Below, piece by piece: positions 7,884 to 16,687 of a DNA stretch of 64,000 bases. The notes under the pieces are model-generated. The model did not search any database. It was given only the letters and a program-made list of their open reading frames with translations, and was not told the DNA's origin. Location of the stretch: NCBI RefSeq assembly GCF_023656745.1, contig NZ_JAMOKO010000005.1:86122-150121 (forward strand), written 5' to 3'. The DNA comes from Collinsella sp. BG-O-102 (lineage in GTDB: Bacteria > Actinomycetota > Coriobacteriia > Coriobacteriales > Coriobacteriaceae). How positions within the stretch are numbered: the stretch's first letter is position 1; each line of letters begins with the position of its first letter. The translations under genes were made by a program, and so were the position numbers.

Positions 7884-8881
7884 TTCTCGTGGTAGGCGGC
7901 GCGCATTCGGGGAAGAGGACCTTCGTGCGCGAAAAGCTCGGGTTCGCGGCGGACGATTTCGTCGACGCGGCGCAGCTTGCGGAGGGCGGCGTGCCCGCGG
8001 CTTTTGCCGGCCGCGTCGCGTACCATGCTGAGGAACTCGTACGCGCGCTCGACGCTGACCGGGCGCTCGAGCGGCTGATCGGCTTCGACGCAGTGATTCT
8101 GTCCTTGGTCGGCTCGGGGGTCGTCCCTATGCATGCGGAAGACGCCCAATGGCGCGAGCGCGCGGGGCGCCTGGGATGCGCGCTCGCTGCGCGCGCCGAC
8201 GTCGTCGTGCGCATGACGTGCGGGATTCCCCAGGTCATCAAAGGAAACCTTGCCGATGCTCCTCGAGGGACGCAGGGCGCGGGCGCGCCTTTGGAGGTCG
8301 TCTTCGTGCGCCATGGTGCCACGGCGGGCACGGAAGACCATCGCTACAGCGGGGCGGGCACCGACGAGCCCCTGTCGAGCGCGGGCGAGCGCGCTTTGCG
8401 CGACCTCGCGTGCGATCGTGACGTGTTCCGTGTTATCACGAGCGGCATGGCCCGCACCGACCAGACGGCGCGCATCCTCTTCCCGAACGCGGAGCTTATG
8501 GCGTGCCCCGGTCTGCGCGAGATGGATTTCGGTGACTTCGAGGGGCGAAGCGCCGCCGAGCTTAAAGAGGATGTGCGCTACCGCGCCTGGGTAGACTCCT
8601 GGTGCGAGACGCGCTGCCCGCATGGCGAGGGCAAGAGCGATTTCACCCGCCGCGTCGTCGCGGCGTTTCGGGAGGCGTGCGAATCGGAGCGCGCCCAGGG
8701 GAGTGGGCGCGCCGTCTTCGTCGTTCACGCGGGTACCGTGAAAGCGCTGCTCTCCGAGCTAGCTGTCCCGAAAATGGGATATTTCGACGTGCATACCGAG
8801 CCGGGCGGCGCATGGGCCGCCACCTGGGATGGGCGCTGCCTTCGCGACGTTCGCCCCGCTTCGGGGGGCGATGCCCGGTGA
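7880..8881 (+). CDS. Fusion of degenerate CobU-like domain with CobC-type alpha-ribazole phosphatase
   Basis: 333 residues with two parts. Residues 1 to about 130 resemble CobU: MILVVGGAHSGKRTF at the P-loop and MTCGIPQVIKGN near the domain end. The P-loop keeps the lysine, but the usual Ser/Thr after it is arginine, and the histidine region is not obvious, so this domain may not be a working kinase. Residues from about 135 are a histidine phosphatase: VFVRHGATAG, RYSGAGTDEPLS, REMDFGDFEGRS and VVHAGTVKALL. That half should dephosphorylate alpha-ribazole phosphate or adenosylcobalamin phosphate. A real cobU is present at 6571. The activity of the N-terminal half is not settled by sequence. 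Confidence 0.82.
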   Translation: MILVVGGAHSGKRTFVREKLGFAADDFVDAAQLAEGGVPAAFAGRVAYHAEELVRALDADRALERLIGFDAVILSLVGSGVVPMHAEDAQWRERAGRLGCALAARADVVVRMTCGIPQVIKGNLADAPRGTQGAGAPLEVVFVRHGATAGTEDHRYSGAGTDEPLSSAGERALRDLACDRDVFRVITSGMARTDQTARILFPNAELMACPGLREMDFGDFEGRSAAELKEDVRYRAWVDSWCETRCPHGEGKSDFTRRVVAAFREACESERAQGSGRAVFVVHAGTVKALLSELAVPKMGYFDVHTEPGGAWAATWDGRCLRDVRPASGGDAR

Positions 8882-9855
8882 TGACGATTCTTGCCGCCGC
8901 CGCCGGGTTCGCAGCCGACCTTGCCTTCGGCGACCCGCGCTGGCTTCCCCATCCCGTTGTCGCCATGGGGCGCGCGATCACGTGGGCCGAAGGCCGCCTG
9001 CGGGGCTCATTCCCGCAAACGTCCGCGGGCACGCGCGCCGCAGGGCTTGTGCTTGCCGTGGCGCTTCCGCTTGCGTGTGGGCTTTTGACCTTGGGAATCC
9101 TGCATCTTTGCGGCATGGTTCACCCCGGCTTGCGCTTCGTGGCCGAGGCATGGGCGAGCTATCAGATTCTCGCGGCATGCGAGCTGCGCCGCCAGAGCCT
9201 GGCCGTGGCCCGCGCGTTCTCGAAGGGCGGCCTTGTCGCGGCTCGCGAAGCCGTCGGGCTCATCGTGGGACGCGACACGTCTGTTCTCGACGAGCAGGGC
9301 GTTGCGCGCGCCGCCGTGGAAACGGTGGCGGAGAACGCGAGCGACGGCGTCATCGCGCCGCTTTTCTACCTTATGATCGGGGGTGCGCCCTTGGGCATGG
9401 CGTACAAGGCGGTGAACACGCTCGACAGCATGGTGGGCTACAAAAACGAGCGCTACATCGACTTCGGCTGCGCCTCGGCGCGCCTCGACGATGCGGTGAA
9501 CTGGATTCCCTCGCGCTTATCGGCCCTGCTCATGATCGCCGTGTGCCCGATCGTCGGGCTCGATGCTCGCGGGGCGGCGCGCATCTGGCGCCGCGACAGG
9601 CGTCGCCATGCGAGCCCCAACTCGGCGCAGACCGAGTCAGCGTGTGCGGGCGCGCTCGGGCTGCGCCTGGCAGGACCCGCGGTGTATTTCGGCAAGCTCG
9701 TTGAGAAACCGACGATAGGCGACGCGTCCCGCGAAATCGAGTGGGGCGACATCGCCCGGGCGACTAGGCTCATGCTCGCCGCGTCCGTATGCGCGCTCGT
9801 CGTCTTCGGTGCCGCACGCGCGGCGGTCGTGCTCGCCGTGGGGGCGATGGTATGA
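8881..9855 (+). CDS. cbiB: Adenosylcobinamide-phosphate synthase CbiB
   Basis: 324 residues, multi-spanning membrane protein. It attaches aminopropanol phosphate to adenosylcobyric acid. Typical features: DLAFGDPRWLPHPVVAMGRAI at the start, AVETVAENASDGVIAPLFY, KAVNTLDSMVGYKNERY and MRRA-like cytosolic repeats near ASPNSAQTESACAGALG. ATG 8881 overlaps the phosphatase stop; an in-frame GTG at 8878 is an equally close alternative. Works with CobD, encoded next, which supplies aminopropanol phosphate. Confidence 0.95.
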   Translation: MTILAAAAGFAADLAFGDPRWLPHPVVAMGRAITWAEGRLRGSFPQTSAGTRAAGLVLAVALPLACGLLTLGILHLCGMVHPGLRFVAEAWASYQILAACELRRQSLAVARAFSKGGLVAAREAVGLIVGRDTSVLDEQGVARAAVETVAENASDGVIAPLFYLMIGGAPLGMAYKAVNTLDSMVGYKNERYIDFGCASARLDDAVNWIPSRLSALLMIAVCPIVGLDARGAARIWRRDRRRHASPNSAQTESACAGALGLRLAGPAVYFGKLVEKPTIGDASREIEWGDIARATRLMLAASVCALVVFGAARAAVVLAVGAMV

Positions 9856-11075
9856 GGGAAGACCACGCCGCGTCCCGGGCTGCCGGGGGAATCCTGCGCG
9901 CCCGTGCGCATGGGGGTAGCACGCAATCGCTCGGCATCGCTTGCGAAGGGGGCGCCTCCGACCTCATTGACTTCTCGGTGAACGTGAATCCGGCAGGCCC
10001 CTCGCCGCGCGCCGTTGCCGCAGCTTGCAAGGCGCTTTCTCGAATCGACGCCTACCCCGATAGGGAAAGCCTCGCCCTCGTTCGCGCCCTAGCGCGTGCC
10101 CAGGGCATTCCCGAAGATACTATCGTCTGCGGCGCGGGCGCGTCCGACATCATTTGGCGGCTCGCCGCGGCGGTGCGCCCGAAACGCATCGTCGTGTGCG
10201 CGCCGACGTTCTCTGAATATGCGGAGGCGGCATCGTACTACGGCGCATGCGTGCAGGAGTTCCCGCTCTCCGAAGCGGACGACTTCGACGTGCCCGCCTC
10301 CTTCGCCCGCGCGATCGAGGGGCCGGGAGACGTGGCGTACATCTGCAATCCGAACAACCCGACGGGGCGCCTCGTCGACCCCCGCGTGATCGATGCCGCG
10401 GCTTGCCGCTGCGAGCAGGTGGGCGCGCTGCTCGTCGTGGACGAGTGCTTCCTCGGATTTGCGCCCGACGCCCGCGAAAGGAGCGTGGCCGCACGCGCCG
10501 CGTGTTCGCGCCATGTGGCCGTGCTCTCCGCATTCACCAAGCTCTACGGAATGGCGGGGTTGCGGTTAGGATATCTGATCAGCGGAAACGCCCAACTCCT
10601 CGAGGGGATTCGCCGGGCGGGGCAGGCGTGGCCCGTCTCCTCGGTCGCCGAGGCCGCGGGTATCGCCGCCCTGGAAGACGTCGAATACGTCTCGCGCACG
10701 CGCGATGTATTGGCGGGCGAGCGAGCGTGGCTTTCCCACGAGCTCTCCTCGCTCGGGCTTTCCGTCGTGCCGTCGGATGCGAACTTCCTTTTAGTCCGCA
10801 CACCGGCGAAAGACATCCCCGAGCGCCTGTATAAACAGGGGGTTTTGGTCCGCACGTGCGACTCGTTTTCGGTACTGTCCCGTTTCTGGTGCCGCGTCGC
10901 GGTGCGCACGCGCAAGGAGAATGCCCGGCTTGCGATGGCGTTCGGCCGCGCGCTTCGGGTGGAAGGCGCATCGGGCGAAGGCGAACCCGACAAACGGGGC
11001 TGCGCTTCTTGCAGCGGCGCTATGGCGGGCGCGTATGGCCGAGGCTCGACGAAGGAGGTCGATACCCGTGGGTAG
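9852..11075 (+). CDS. cobD: L-threonine-O-3-phosphate decarboxylase CobD
   Basis: 407 residues, class I/II aminotransferase fold. It decarboxylates threonine phosphate to aminopropanol phosphate for CbiB. HGG near residue 21, IDFSVNVNPAGPSP, YICNPNNPTG, VVDECFLGFA and the probable pyridoxal-phosphate lysine in SAFTKLYGMAGLRLGYL are all visible. The last ~30 residues after the catalytic fold are Gly/Ser/Cys rich and look dispensable. The ATG overlaps the cbiB stop (ATGA). Confidence 0.93.
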   Translation: MREDHAASRAAGGILRARAHGGSTQSLGIACEGGASDLIDFSVNVNPAGPSPRAVAAACKALSRIDAYPDRESLALVRALARAQGIPEDTIVCGAGASDIIWRLAAAVRPKRIVVCAPTFSEYAEAASYYGACVQEFPLSEADDFDVPASFARAIEGPGDVAYICNPNNPTGRLVDPRVIDAAACRCEQVGALLVVDECFLGFAPDARERSVAARAACSRHVAVLSAFTKLYGMAGLRLGYLISGNAQLLEGIRRAGQAWPVSSVAEAAGIAALEDVEYVSRTRDVLAGERAWLSHELSSLGLSVVPSDANFLLVRTPAKDIPERLYKQGVLVRTCDSFSVLSRFWCRVAVRTRKENARLAMAFGRALRVEGASGEGEPDKRGCASCSGAMAGAYGRGSTKEVDTRG

Positions 11076-12567
11076 GGCGAAGCCCATCATGATCCAGGGC
11101 ACCATGTCGAACGCGGGGAAGAGCCTGCTTGCGGCGGGGCTGTGCCGTGTGCTTTCGCAGGACGGCCTGCGCGTGGCTCCCTTCAAGAGCCAGAACATGG
11201 CGCTCAACAGCGGTGTCACGGCCGACGGGCTCGAGATGGGGCGCGCCCAGATCATGCAGGCCGAGGCGTGTGGCATCGTGCCCGACGTGCGTATGAACCC
11301 CATCCTGCTCAAGCCCGAAAGCGACCACCGAAGCCAGCTCATCGTGGCCGGCAAGGCGCAGGGAGCCTTCGCTGCGAGGGACTACTTCGCGCGAAAGAAG
11401 GCGCTCATGCCGCAGATTTTGGAGTCGTTCGATTCGCTCGCGGAGGAAAACGACGTCATCGTCATCGAGGGCGCCGGCAGCCCCGCCGAAATCAACCTTG
11501 CCGAAAACGACATCGTCAACATGGGGCTCGCGCGCGCCGTGTCCTCCCCCGTGCTGCTCGCGGGCGACATCGACCCAGGCGGGGTATTTGCCCAGCTCTA
11601 CGGCACGGTCGCGCTCTTTGCGCCCGAGGATCGCGCGCTTTTGCGGGGGCTTGTTGTGAACAAGTTCCGCGGCGATGTGGAAATCCTCCGCCCGGGTTTG
11701 GCCCCGCTCGAGAAGATGTGCGGGGTTCCCGTCGTGGGGGTCGTGCCGTTTCTTACGCTCGACCTGGACGACGAGGACTCGCTCGCGCCGCGCCTATCTG
11801 CCCGCGAGGCGCGCGGCGTCATCGACGTCGCCGTCGTGCGCCTTCCGCATCTGTCGAACTTCACCGACTTCGACCCGCTTTCGCGCGTGCCCGGCATGGG
11901 CGTGCGCTACGTTTCCTCGACGACCGATCTGGGCCGACCCGACCTGGTGGTGCTTCCCGGCTCGAAGTCCACGCTCGACGACGCGCGCTGGCTTGCGGCT
12001 AGCGGCATCGGAGCCTGTGTACGTGCGCTTTCGGGCGCGGGCACGCCGGTGCTCGGCATATGCGGAGGCTACCAGCTTTTGGGAGACGAGCTTTCCGACC
12101 CGCACGGCAGGGAAGGCGCTGGCACCGCGCGCGGGCTCGGGCTCATCCCTGCAAATACGGTGTTCAAGGAGGAAAAGCGCCTCGCCCAGTCGGAGCTGCG
12201 CATCACGGGCGCCCAAGGCGCGTTCTCGGTGTGGAACGGCATGACGGCGCGCGGGTACGAGATTCACGACGGCGAAACGACCGTCTCCTGCGCCCCTGCG
12301 GGCACGATTGGCGGCAACCCAGAAGGCGCGGCCTGCGGAAACGTGTTCGGAACCTATCTCCACGGCCTGTTCGACGAACCGGGGGTGGCACTCGCCCTCG
12401 CGCGCTCGCTCGCGCGCATGCGCGGCCTGCCCGAGAGCGTCGTGGGTGCTGCGGGCGCGGTGTCCGCGGCCGATCACCGTGCGCGCGAGTTCGACCGTCT
12501 GGCCGACTCCGTGCGCGGGGCGCTCGACATGGAGTATGTCTACCGCATTATCGAGGAGGGCGTATGA
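11068..12567 (+). CDS. cbiP: Cobyric acid synthase CbiP
   Basis: 499 residues. It amidates the b, d, e and g side chains of adenosylcobyrinate a,c-diamide with glutamine and ATP. N-terminal IMIQGTMSNAGKSLL (P-loop), FKSQNMALNSGVT and EMGRAQIMQAEA are diagnostic; a glutaminase domain follows with VLPGSKSTLDD, ILGICGGYQLLG (nucleophile cysteine) and GTYLHGLFD. GTG 11068 is chosen because a strong AAGGAGGT (11052-11059) sits 8 nt upstream, inside the end of cobD. Confidence 0.95.
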   Translation: MGRAKPIMIQGTMSNAGKSLLAAGLCRVLSQDGLRVAPFKSQNMALNSGVTADGLEMGRAQIMQAEACGIVPDVRMNPILLKPESDHRSQLIVAGKAQGAFAARDYFARKKALMPQILESFDSLAEENDVIVIEGAGSPAEINLAENDIVNMGLARAVSSPVLLAGDIDPGGVFAQLYGTVALFAPEDRALLRGLVVNKFRGDVEILRPGLAPLEKMCGVPVVGVVPFLTLDLDDEDSLAPRLSAREARGVIDVAVVRLPHLSNFTDFDPLSRVPGMGVRYVSSTTDLGRPDLVVLPGSKSTLDDARWLAASGIGACVRALSGAGTPVLGICGGYQLLGDELSDPHGREGAGTARGLGLIPANTVFKEEKRLAQSELRITGAQGAFSVWNGMTARGYEIHDGETTVSCAPAGTIGGNPEGAACGNVFGTYLHGLFDEPGVALALARSLARMRGLPESVVGAAGAVSAADHRAREFDRLADSVRGALDMEYVYRIIEEGV

Positions 12568-13079
12568 TCCACGTGTATCATGGCGACGGCAAAGGCAAGA
12601 CCACGGCGGCGATGGGCCTCGCCCTTCGCATGCTCGCCGCAGGCCGCCGCGTCGTCGTCGTGCAGTTCCTGAAAGACGGCGAAAGCGGGGAGGCGCGACT
12701 GCTCGCCGAGCATTTCGGCGTGCCCGTGTTCGCGGGGAAGGTGTCGGAAAAGTTTACCTGGTCCATGACGTCGGAAGAACTTGCCGCGACGTGCGAGCTG
12801 CACGATGGGAACCTCGCTTCCGCGCTCGCCGAGCTCGAGGGCGCGCAGGAGGGGCTGCTCGTGCTCGACGAGGCGCTCGACGCGCTTTCGAAGGGGCTTG
12901 TCGACGAGGCACTCGTGGACCGCGCGCTCGATATGTCCGCGCGCGGCGTCGAAGTAGCGCTCACCGGGCGCGCGCCTTCCCGCAAGATCGTGGAGAAGGC
13001 CGACTACATAACCGAGATGCGGTGCGAGAAACACCCCTACGCTCAGGGGATAGGTGCAAGGGAAGGAGTGGAGTACTAG
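12564..13079 (+). CDS. cobA: Cob(I)yrinic acid a,c-diamide adenosyltransferase (BtuR/CobO/CobA family)
   Basis: 171 residues. It adds the 5'-deoxyadenosyl upper ligand to the cobalt of corrinoids using ATP. The modified P-loop HGDGKGKTTAAMG begins at residue 6; VVVVQFLKDG, LLVLDEALDAL and VALTGRAPSRKIVEKADYITEM are family hallmarks. ATG 12564 overlaps the end of cbiP and has GAGGAGGG just upstream. Slightly short but complete. Confidence 0.93.
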   Translation: MIHVYHGDGKGKTTAAMGLALRMLAAGRRVVVVQFLKDGESGEARLLAEHFGVPVFAGKVSEKFTWSMTSEELAATCELHDGNLASALAELEGAQEGLLVLDEALDALSKGLVDEALVDRALDMSARGVEVALTGRAPSRKIVEKADYITEMRCEKHPYAQGIGAREGVEY

Positions 13080-13721
13080 ATGGATTCCAAGGAGATGGCG
13101 CCCGGCGACATCGAGCGGCGCAGCTTCGAGATCATCACCGAAGAGCTCGGCGGCCGCACGTTCCCGCCGCTTGAAGAGCCCGTCTTGAAGCGCGTCATCC
13201 ACACCACTGCCGACTTCTCGTACGCCGATTCCCTCGTATTCACCCATGACGCCGCGCACTGTGCTCTCGACGCACTGCGCGCAGGGGCCACGGTGCTCAC
13301 CGACACGAACATGGCGCTCGCAGGCATAAGCAAGTCCGCGCTCGCGAAGCTCGGCTGCAAGGCCGTGTGCTACATGGCCGACCCTGATGTCGCCGCGGCT
13401 GCGCGCGCCGCGGGCACGACTCGCGCCGTTGCGAGCATGGACAAAGCTTGCGGCATCGAGGGTCCGCTCATCGTGGCCGTCGGTAACGCTCCCACAGCAC
13501 TTCTGCGACTCGCCGAGCTAATGGACGCGGGGAAGATCGCGCCCGCGCTCGTCGTTGGGGTGCCGGTCGGGTTTGTGAATGTGGTCGAGGCGAAAGAGGA
13601 GCTACTTGCGCGACGCGTGCCGGCCATCGTCGCGAGGGGTCGCAAGGGCGGCTCGACCGTGGCGGCTGCCATTATGAACGCGCTGCTCTACCAGATCACG
13701 CGCCCAGGCGGCCCGAAGTGA
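13080..13721 (+). CDS. cbiC: Cobalt-precorrin-8 methylmutase CbiC
   Basis: 213 residues. It moves the methyl from C11 to C12 to give cobyrinate. IERRSFEIITEE near the start, VIHTTADF with the catalytic histidine, DTNMALAGISK and VGVPVGFVNVVEAKEEL are characteristic. The ATG immediately follows the cobA stop with no gap; the stop overlaps the GTG of cbiJ. Confidence 0.95.
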   Translation: MDSKEMAPGDIERRSFEIITEELGGRTFPPLEEPVLKRVIHTTADFSYADSLVFTHDAAHCALDALRAGATVLTDTNMALAGISKSALAKLGCKAVCYMADPDVAAAARAAGTTRAVASMDKACGIEGPLIVAVGNAPTALLRLAELMDAGKIAPALVVGVPVGFVNVVEAKEELLARRVPAIVARGRKGGSTVAAAIMNALLYQITRPGGPK

Positions 13722-14491
13722 CGGCGCCCGCATCCGCGCCGGCGCTGCGCATCTTCGCCGGCACCACCGAGGGCCGTCTTCTGTGCGAATGGGCGAGCGG
13801 GGCGGGCATCCCCGCCCGTGCCTACGCGGCAACCGAGTACGGAGGCGAGCTTTTGGGCGAGCTTCCGGGCATCGAGGTGCATGCGGGCAGGCTCGACGAG
13901 GCCGACATGGAGCGCGAGCTTTCCGGCGCGCGCATCGTCGTCGATGCCACGCACCCCTTCGCTACGCTCGCAAGCGGCAACATCCGGGCCGCTTCGCTCG
14001 CCGTGGGTGCACGATGCCTGCGCCTTGCGCGCCCGGCCGAGGTGCTGCCCAAAGGCGTCGTGCCGGTCGCGTCGATCGCCTGCGCGGCGCGCTTTCTCTC
14101 CGAGAACCCGGGTCGCGCGCTTCTCACGACGGGGAGCAAGGAGCTTGCTCCCTACACGCGCGTCGCCGATTTCGCGGAGCGCTTCTTCGTGCGTGTGCTC
14201 CCGCTGCCCGGTGCTATAACGAAGTGCATCGACGCGGGGTTTTCGCCGTCGCACGTCATCGGCATGCAGGGGCCCTTCACCCGCGAGCTCAACGAGGCGA
14301 TGCTTCGGCAGGTGGGAGCCCAGTGGCTTGTGACCAAGGACTCGGGAACCGTAGGCGGCACGGCCGAGAAGATCGCCTCCGCGCGCGACGTGGGAGCGCG
14401 CTGTATCGTGGTCGCCCGTCCCGCCGAGGGAGGCGGGGCCCTTTCGCTTCGGGAAGTGGAAGACGCGCTCTTACGGGAGTTCGCGCGCTAG
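13718..14491 (+). CDS. cbiJ: Cobalt-precorrin-6A reductase CbiJ
   Basis: 257 residues. It reduces a double bond of the macrocycle with a pyridine nucleotide. IFAGTTEGRLLCEWA, EVHAGRLDEADM, VDATHPFATLASGNI, LLTTGSKELAPY, VIGMQGPFTRELNEAML and VTKDSGTVGGTAEKI match the CbiJ/CobK family along its whole length. The GTG start at 13718 overlaps the cbiC stop. It is the last cobalamin gene in the window; DNA after it changes character. Confidence 0.93.
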   Translation: MTAPASAPALRIFAGTTEGRLLCEWASGAGIPARAYAATEYGGELLGELPGIEVHAGRLDEADMERELSGARIVVDATHPFATLASGNIRAASLAVGARCLRLARPAEVLPKGVVPVASIACAARFLSENPGRALLTTGSKELAPYTRVADFAERFFVRVLPLPGAITKCIDAGFSPSHVIGMQGPFTRELNEAMLRQVGAQWLVTKDSGTVGGTAEKIASARDVGARCIVVARPAEGGGALSLREVEDALLREFAR

Positions 14492-14525
14492 GCGCTCGCC
14501 GCGCCTGCGCGCCCTCCCGCCCGCG

Positions 14526-14615
14526 AGGAGGAGCTCCTCGAGCAAGCTCGAACCGTACAAGACTGTCATCCGCCAATAGCTCGAGGACGACGCCCGGAAC
14601 TGGCGCAAGCAGCCC
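14526..14615 (+). pseudogene. Transposase fragment, probably IS21-type IstA N-terminal part
   Basis: Conceptual translation of this stretch gives SKLEPYKTVIRQ, a stop (TAG 14577-14579), then LEDDARNWRKQ. This matches my memory of the N-terminal region of IS21-family IstA transposases (KLEPYK..I..WL..D....RKQRHTA). Only about 30 codons survive, with an in-frame stop, so it is a dead scrap. It lies at the boundary between the cobalamin operon and the compositionally different DNA to the right. Identification rests on a short match and needs a similarity search. Confidence 0.45.
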
Positions 14616-14622
14616 TTCAATC

Positions 14623-14689
14623 AGTTGCGGTGAAATAGTGTCTGTTTTTGCTGTTAGATAGCATATTCAGTCCCTAATTCACCGCAACT
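14623..14689. repeat. 67-bp palindromic repeat, copy 1
   Basis: Ends are a perfect 12-bp inverted repeat, AGTTGCGGTGAA at 14623-14634 and TTCACCGCAACT at 14678-14689. A second copy of exactly the same length lies at 30866-30932 with the same termini and a shared CAGTCC near the right arm, while the centres differ. It could fold as a hairpin downstream of both the cbiJ and the ABC permease genes. It looks like a small dispersed element such as a miniature transposable or REP-like repeat. Confidence 0.75.
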
Positions 14690-14702
14690 TGTTGGTGGTG
14701 GC

Positions 14703-15917
14703 TTACTGGTAGCGTAGGCACTCCACCGGGTCGAGCTTTGCTGCGCGGCGAGCGGGGTAGAAGCCAAAGATTACACCGATGCCGACCGATACGGCAAACG
14801 CGATCAACACTGTCGTAATGGAGAAGCTTGGCGTGATCGTCCCGGTAGCTCCAAACTCGCTCATGATGCCCGAGCTTGCGGCAAAGAACGTGAGTCCCCA
14901 TGCCAGCAGATAGCCAATCAGGACACCCAACAGTCCGCCGGTGACGCACAGCGCCGAGGACTCGGCCAAAAACTGCGCGGTGATATCACGACGACTGGCG
15001 CCCAGAGCGCGGCGGATGCCGATCTCGCGAATGCGCTCCGTTACGTTGGTAAGCATCATATTCATAATGCCGATACCGCCGACAAGCAGCGAGATGCTGG
15101 CGACAGCACCCATGATGAGCGAGAATGCGCCCATAAAGGAGTTGAGTGCATCGATAGCGCTTTTCATGGAGGTTGCCGATACACTGTCGTACTCGTCCTC
15201 CTCCTCGATGCCCTTCATCGCGCGCGCCTTGGACTCGATGGTCTTGCAAAGCTCATCCATGTCCGTGCCCTCGGCGGCAAGTGCCGTCACGCTGGGGAAT
15301 GAAGGATTCTCGTCGCCAAACAGTCCGGAGATAGTTTCGCGTGGCATATACAGCGTGAGCGAGCCCATGGAGTCGCTGCCGCCATCAATCACGCCTACAA
15401 TCTGCACCTCGCCGTTGGACACCTTGATGGTTTTCCCCAGCGCATCCTGTTCGTTGCCGTAAAGCTGATCGGCGCCGTTGCGGCTGATGAGCGCCACGCG
15501 CGAGCCTGATTGGGACTCGGCCTGGGAATAGGTGCGCCCCGCAACGAGCTTGCTGGCCCCCACGGCGTCGAGCATGTCGCTATCGACACCCTGTGCCATG
15601 ACGGTATAGCTTTTATCGCCGGTCTTATACTCGGTATACGCGCTGTCGACAATGCCGATCTGCTCTATCTGCGGCACCAGTTTTTGAAGCTTCTCGATGT
15701 CCGACTCGGTGAGTTCTTGCGACGAATAGATTTGCACCATGCGTGCCGCATTGAGGCCCAGACTGTTGACCAGGCTGTTTTGGATACCGCCGATGAGCGA
15801 AGTCATGGCGATAACCGAGGCGATGCCGATGACAATGCCCAGGATGGTGAGCAGGCTGCGCCCCTTGTTGGCTTCGAGCGAGTGAAGGGCTTCCTGGATG
15901 AGATCGCGGGCGCTCAT
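14703..15917 (-). CDS. MacB-type ABC transporter permease (FtsX-like)
   Basis: 404 residues. Membrane component of a tripartite-style export system. The N-terminus (LIQEALHSLEANKGRSLLTILGIVIGIASV) is the first transmembrane segment typical of MacB permeases; a MacB_PCD periplasmic-type domain follows to about residue 260; three C-terminal segments include GGIGIMNMMLTNVTERIREIGIRRALGA and end in FYPARRAAKLDPVECLRYQ. The start overlaps the ATPase stop by 4 nt. Substrate is unknown; peptides, antibiotics or lipoproteins are all handled by relatives. Confidence 0.9.
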   Translation of the reverse strand: MSARDLIQEALHSLEANKGRSLLTILGIVIGIASVIAMTSLIGGIQNSLVNSLGLNAARMVQIYSSQELTESDIEKLQKLVPQIEQIGIVDSAYTEYKTGDKSYTVMAQGVDSDMLDAVGASKLVAGRTYSQAESQSGSRVALISRNGADQLYGNEQDALGKTIKVSNGEVQIVGVIDGGSDSMGSLTLYMPRETISGLFGDENPSFPSVTALAAEGTDMDELCKTIESKARAMKGIEEEDEYDSVSATSMKSAIDALNSFMGAFSLIMGAVASISLLVGGIGIMNMMLTNVTERIREIGIRRALGASRRDITAQFLAESSALCVTGGLLGVLIGYLLAWGLTFFAASSGIMSEFGATGTITPSFSITTVLIAFAVSVGIGVIFGFYPARRAAKLDPVECLRYQ

Positions 15918-16687
15918 GCCACCACTCCTTTCGGCGGGTTGGTGGAGGCGGAAATCATGGGCAGGCTATCTACGGCGCTGCGCAGGGTCCGCGGTGCATG
16001 TGGAATATACGCGCCGTCGTGAATGCGACCGTCGCGGATGGTCATGGCACGGTCGGCCTCGGCGGCGATGCTGGGGTCGTGTGTGATAAGCACGATGGTT
16101 TTGCCGCGCTTCTGGAGCTTATGGAAGGTCTCCATCACAAGCGCTCCAGTGGCGGAGTCCAGGTTTCCCGTCGGCTCGTCGGCCAGAATGATGGGCGGGT
16201 CATTGACGAGGGCGCGCGCGATTGCGACGCGCTGCATCTGGCCGCCCGAGAGCTCGGATATGCGGTGGTCCCAGTGGTCGACCGGTAGCGTGACGGCCTG
16301 CAGCGCGTGCACGGCGCGCATTTCGCGCTGGCTACGGGGCACATTGGTGTAGGCCAGCGGCAGCATGACGTTTTCGATAACCGACAGGCGCGGCAGCAGG
16401 TTGAAGCTCTGAAAGACAAAGCCAATGCTCAGGGCGCGGACTTCGGTCAGCTCGTCATCATCGAGCTCGGCCACGTTGAGCCCTTGCAGGTAGTAGTCGC
16501 CCGCCGTCGGCTTATCCAAGCAGCCGAGGATGTTCATGAGCGTCGACTTGCCCGAGCCCGAGGGGCCGGTAATGGCCACGAACTCACCGGGATTTACCGC
16601 CAGGCTCACGTTGTGCAGGATGTGGGCGCAACCTGCCTCGCTCACAAAGATGCGGTGCACGTTGCGGATGTCGATAACGGGACGCAT
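15914..16687 (-). CDS. MacB/LolD-type ABC transporter ATP-binding protein
   Basis: 257 residues. Walker [11 protein letters not shown]-loop in [18 protein letters not shown], signature [15 protein letters not shown], Walker [14 protein letters not shown] and the switch histidine in LITHDPSIA are all present, so it should hydrolyse ATP. It powers the permease encoded immediately downstream; upstream is the membrane-fusion protein, whose stop overlaps this start by one nucleotide. The last ~35 residues extend beyond the standard LolD/MacB ATPase core. Confidence 0.92.
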   Translation of the reverse strand: MRPVIDIRNVHRIFVSEAGCAHILHNVSLAVNPGEFVAITGPSGSGKSTLMNILGCLDKPTAGDYYLQGLNVAELDDDELTEVRALSIGFVFQSFNLLPRLSVIENVMLPLAYTNVPRSQREMRAVHALQAVTLPVDHWDHRISELSGGQMQRVAIARALVNDPPIILADEPTGNLDSATGALVMETFHKLQKRGKTIVLITHDPSIAAEADRAMTIRDGRIHDGAYIPHAPRTLRSAVDSLPMISASTNPPKGVVA

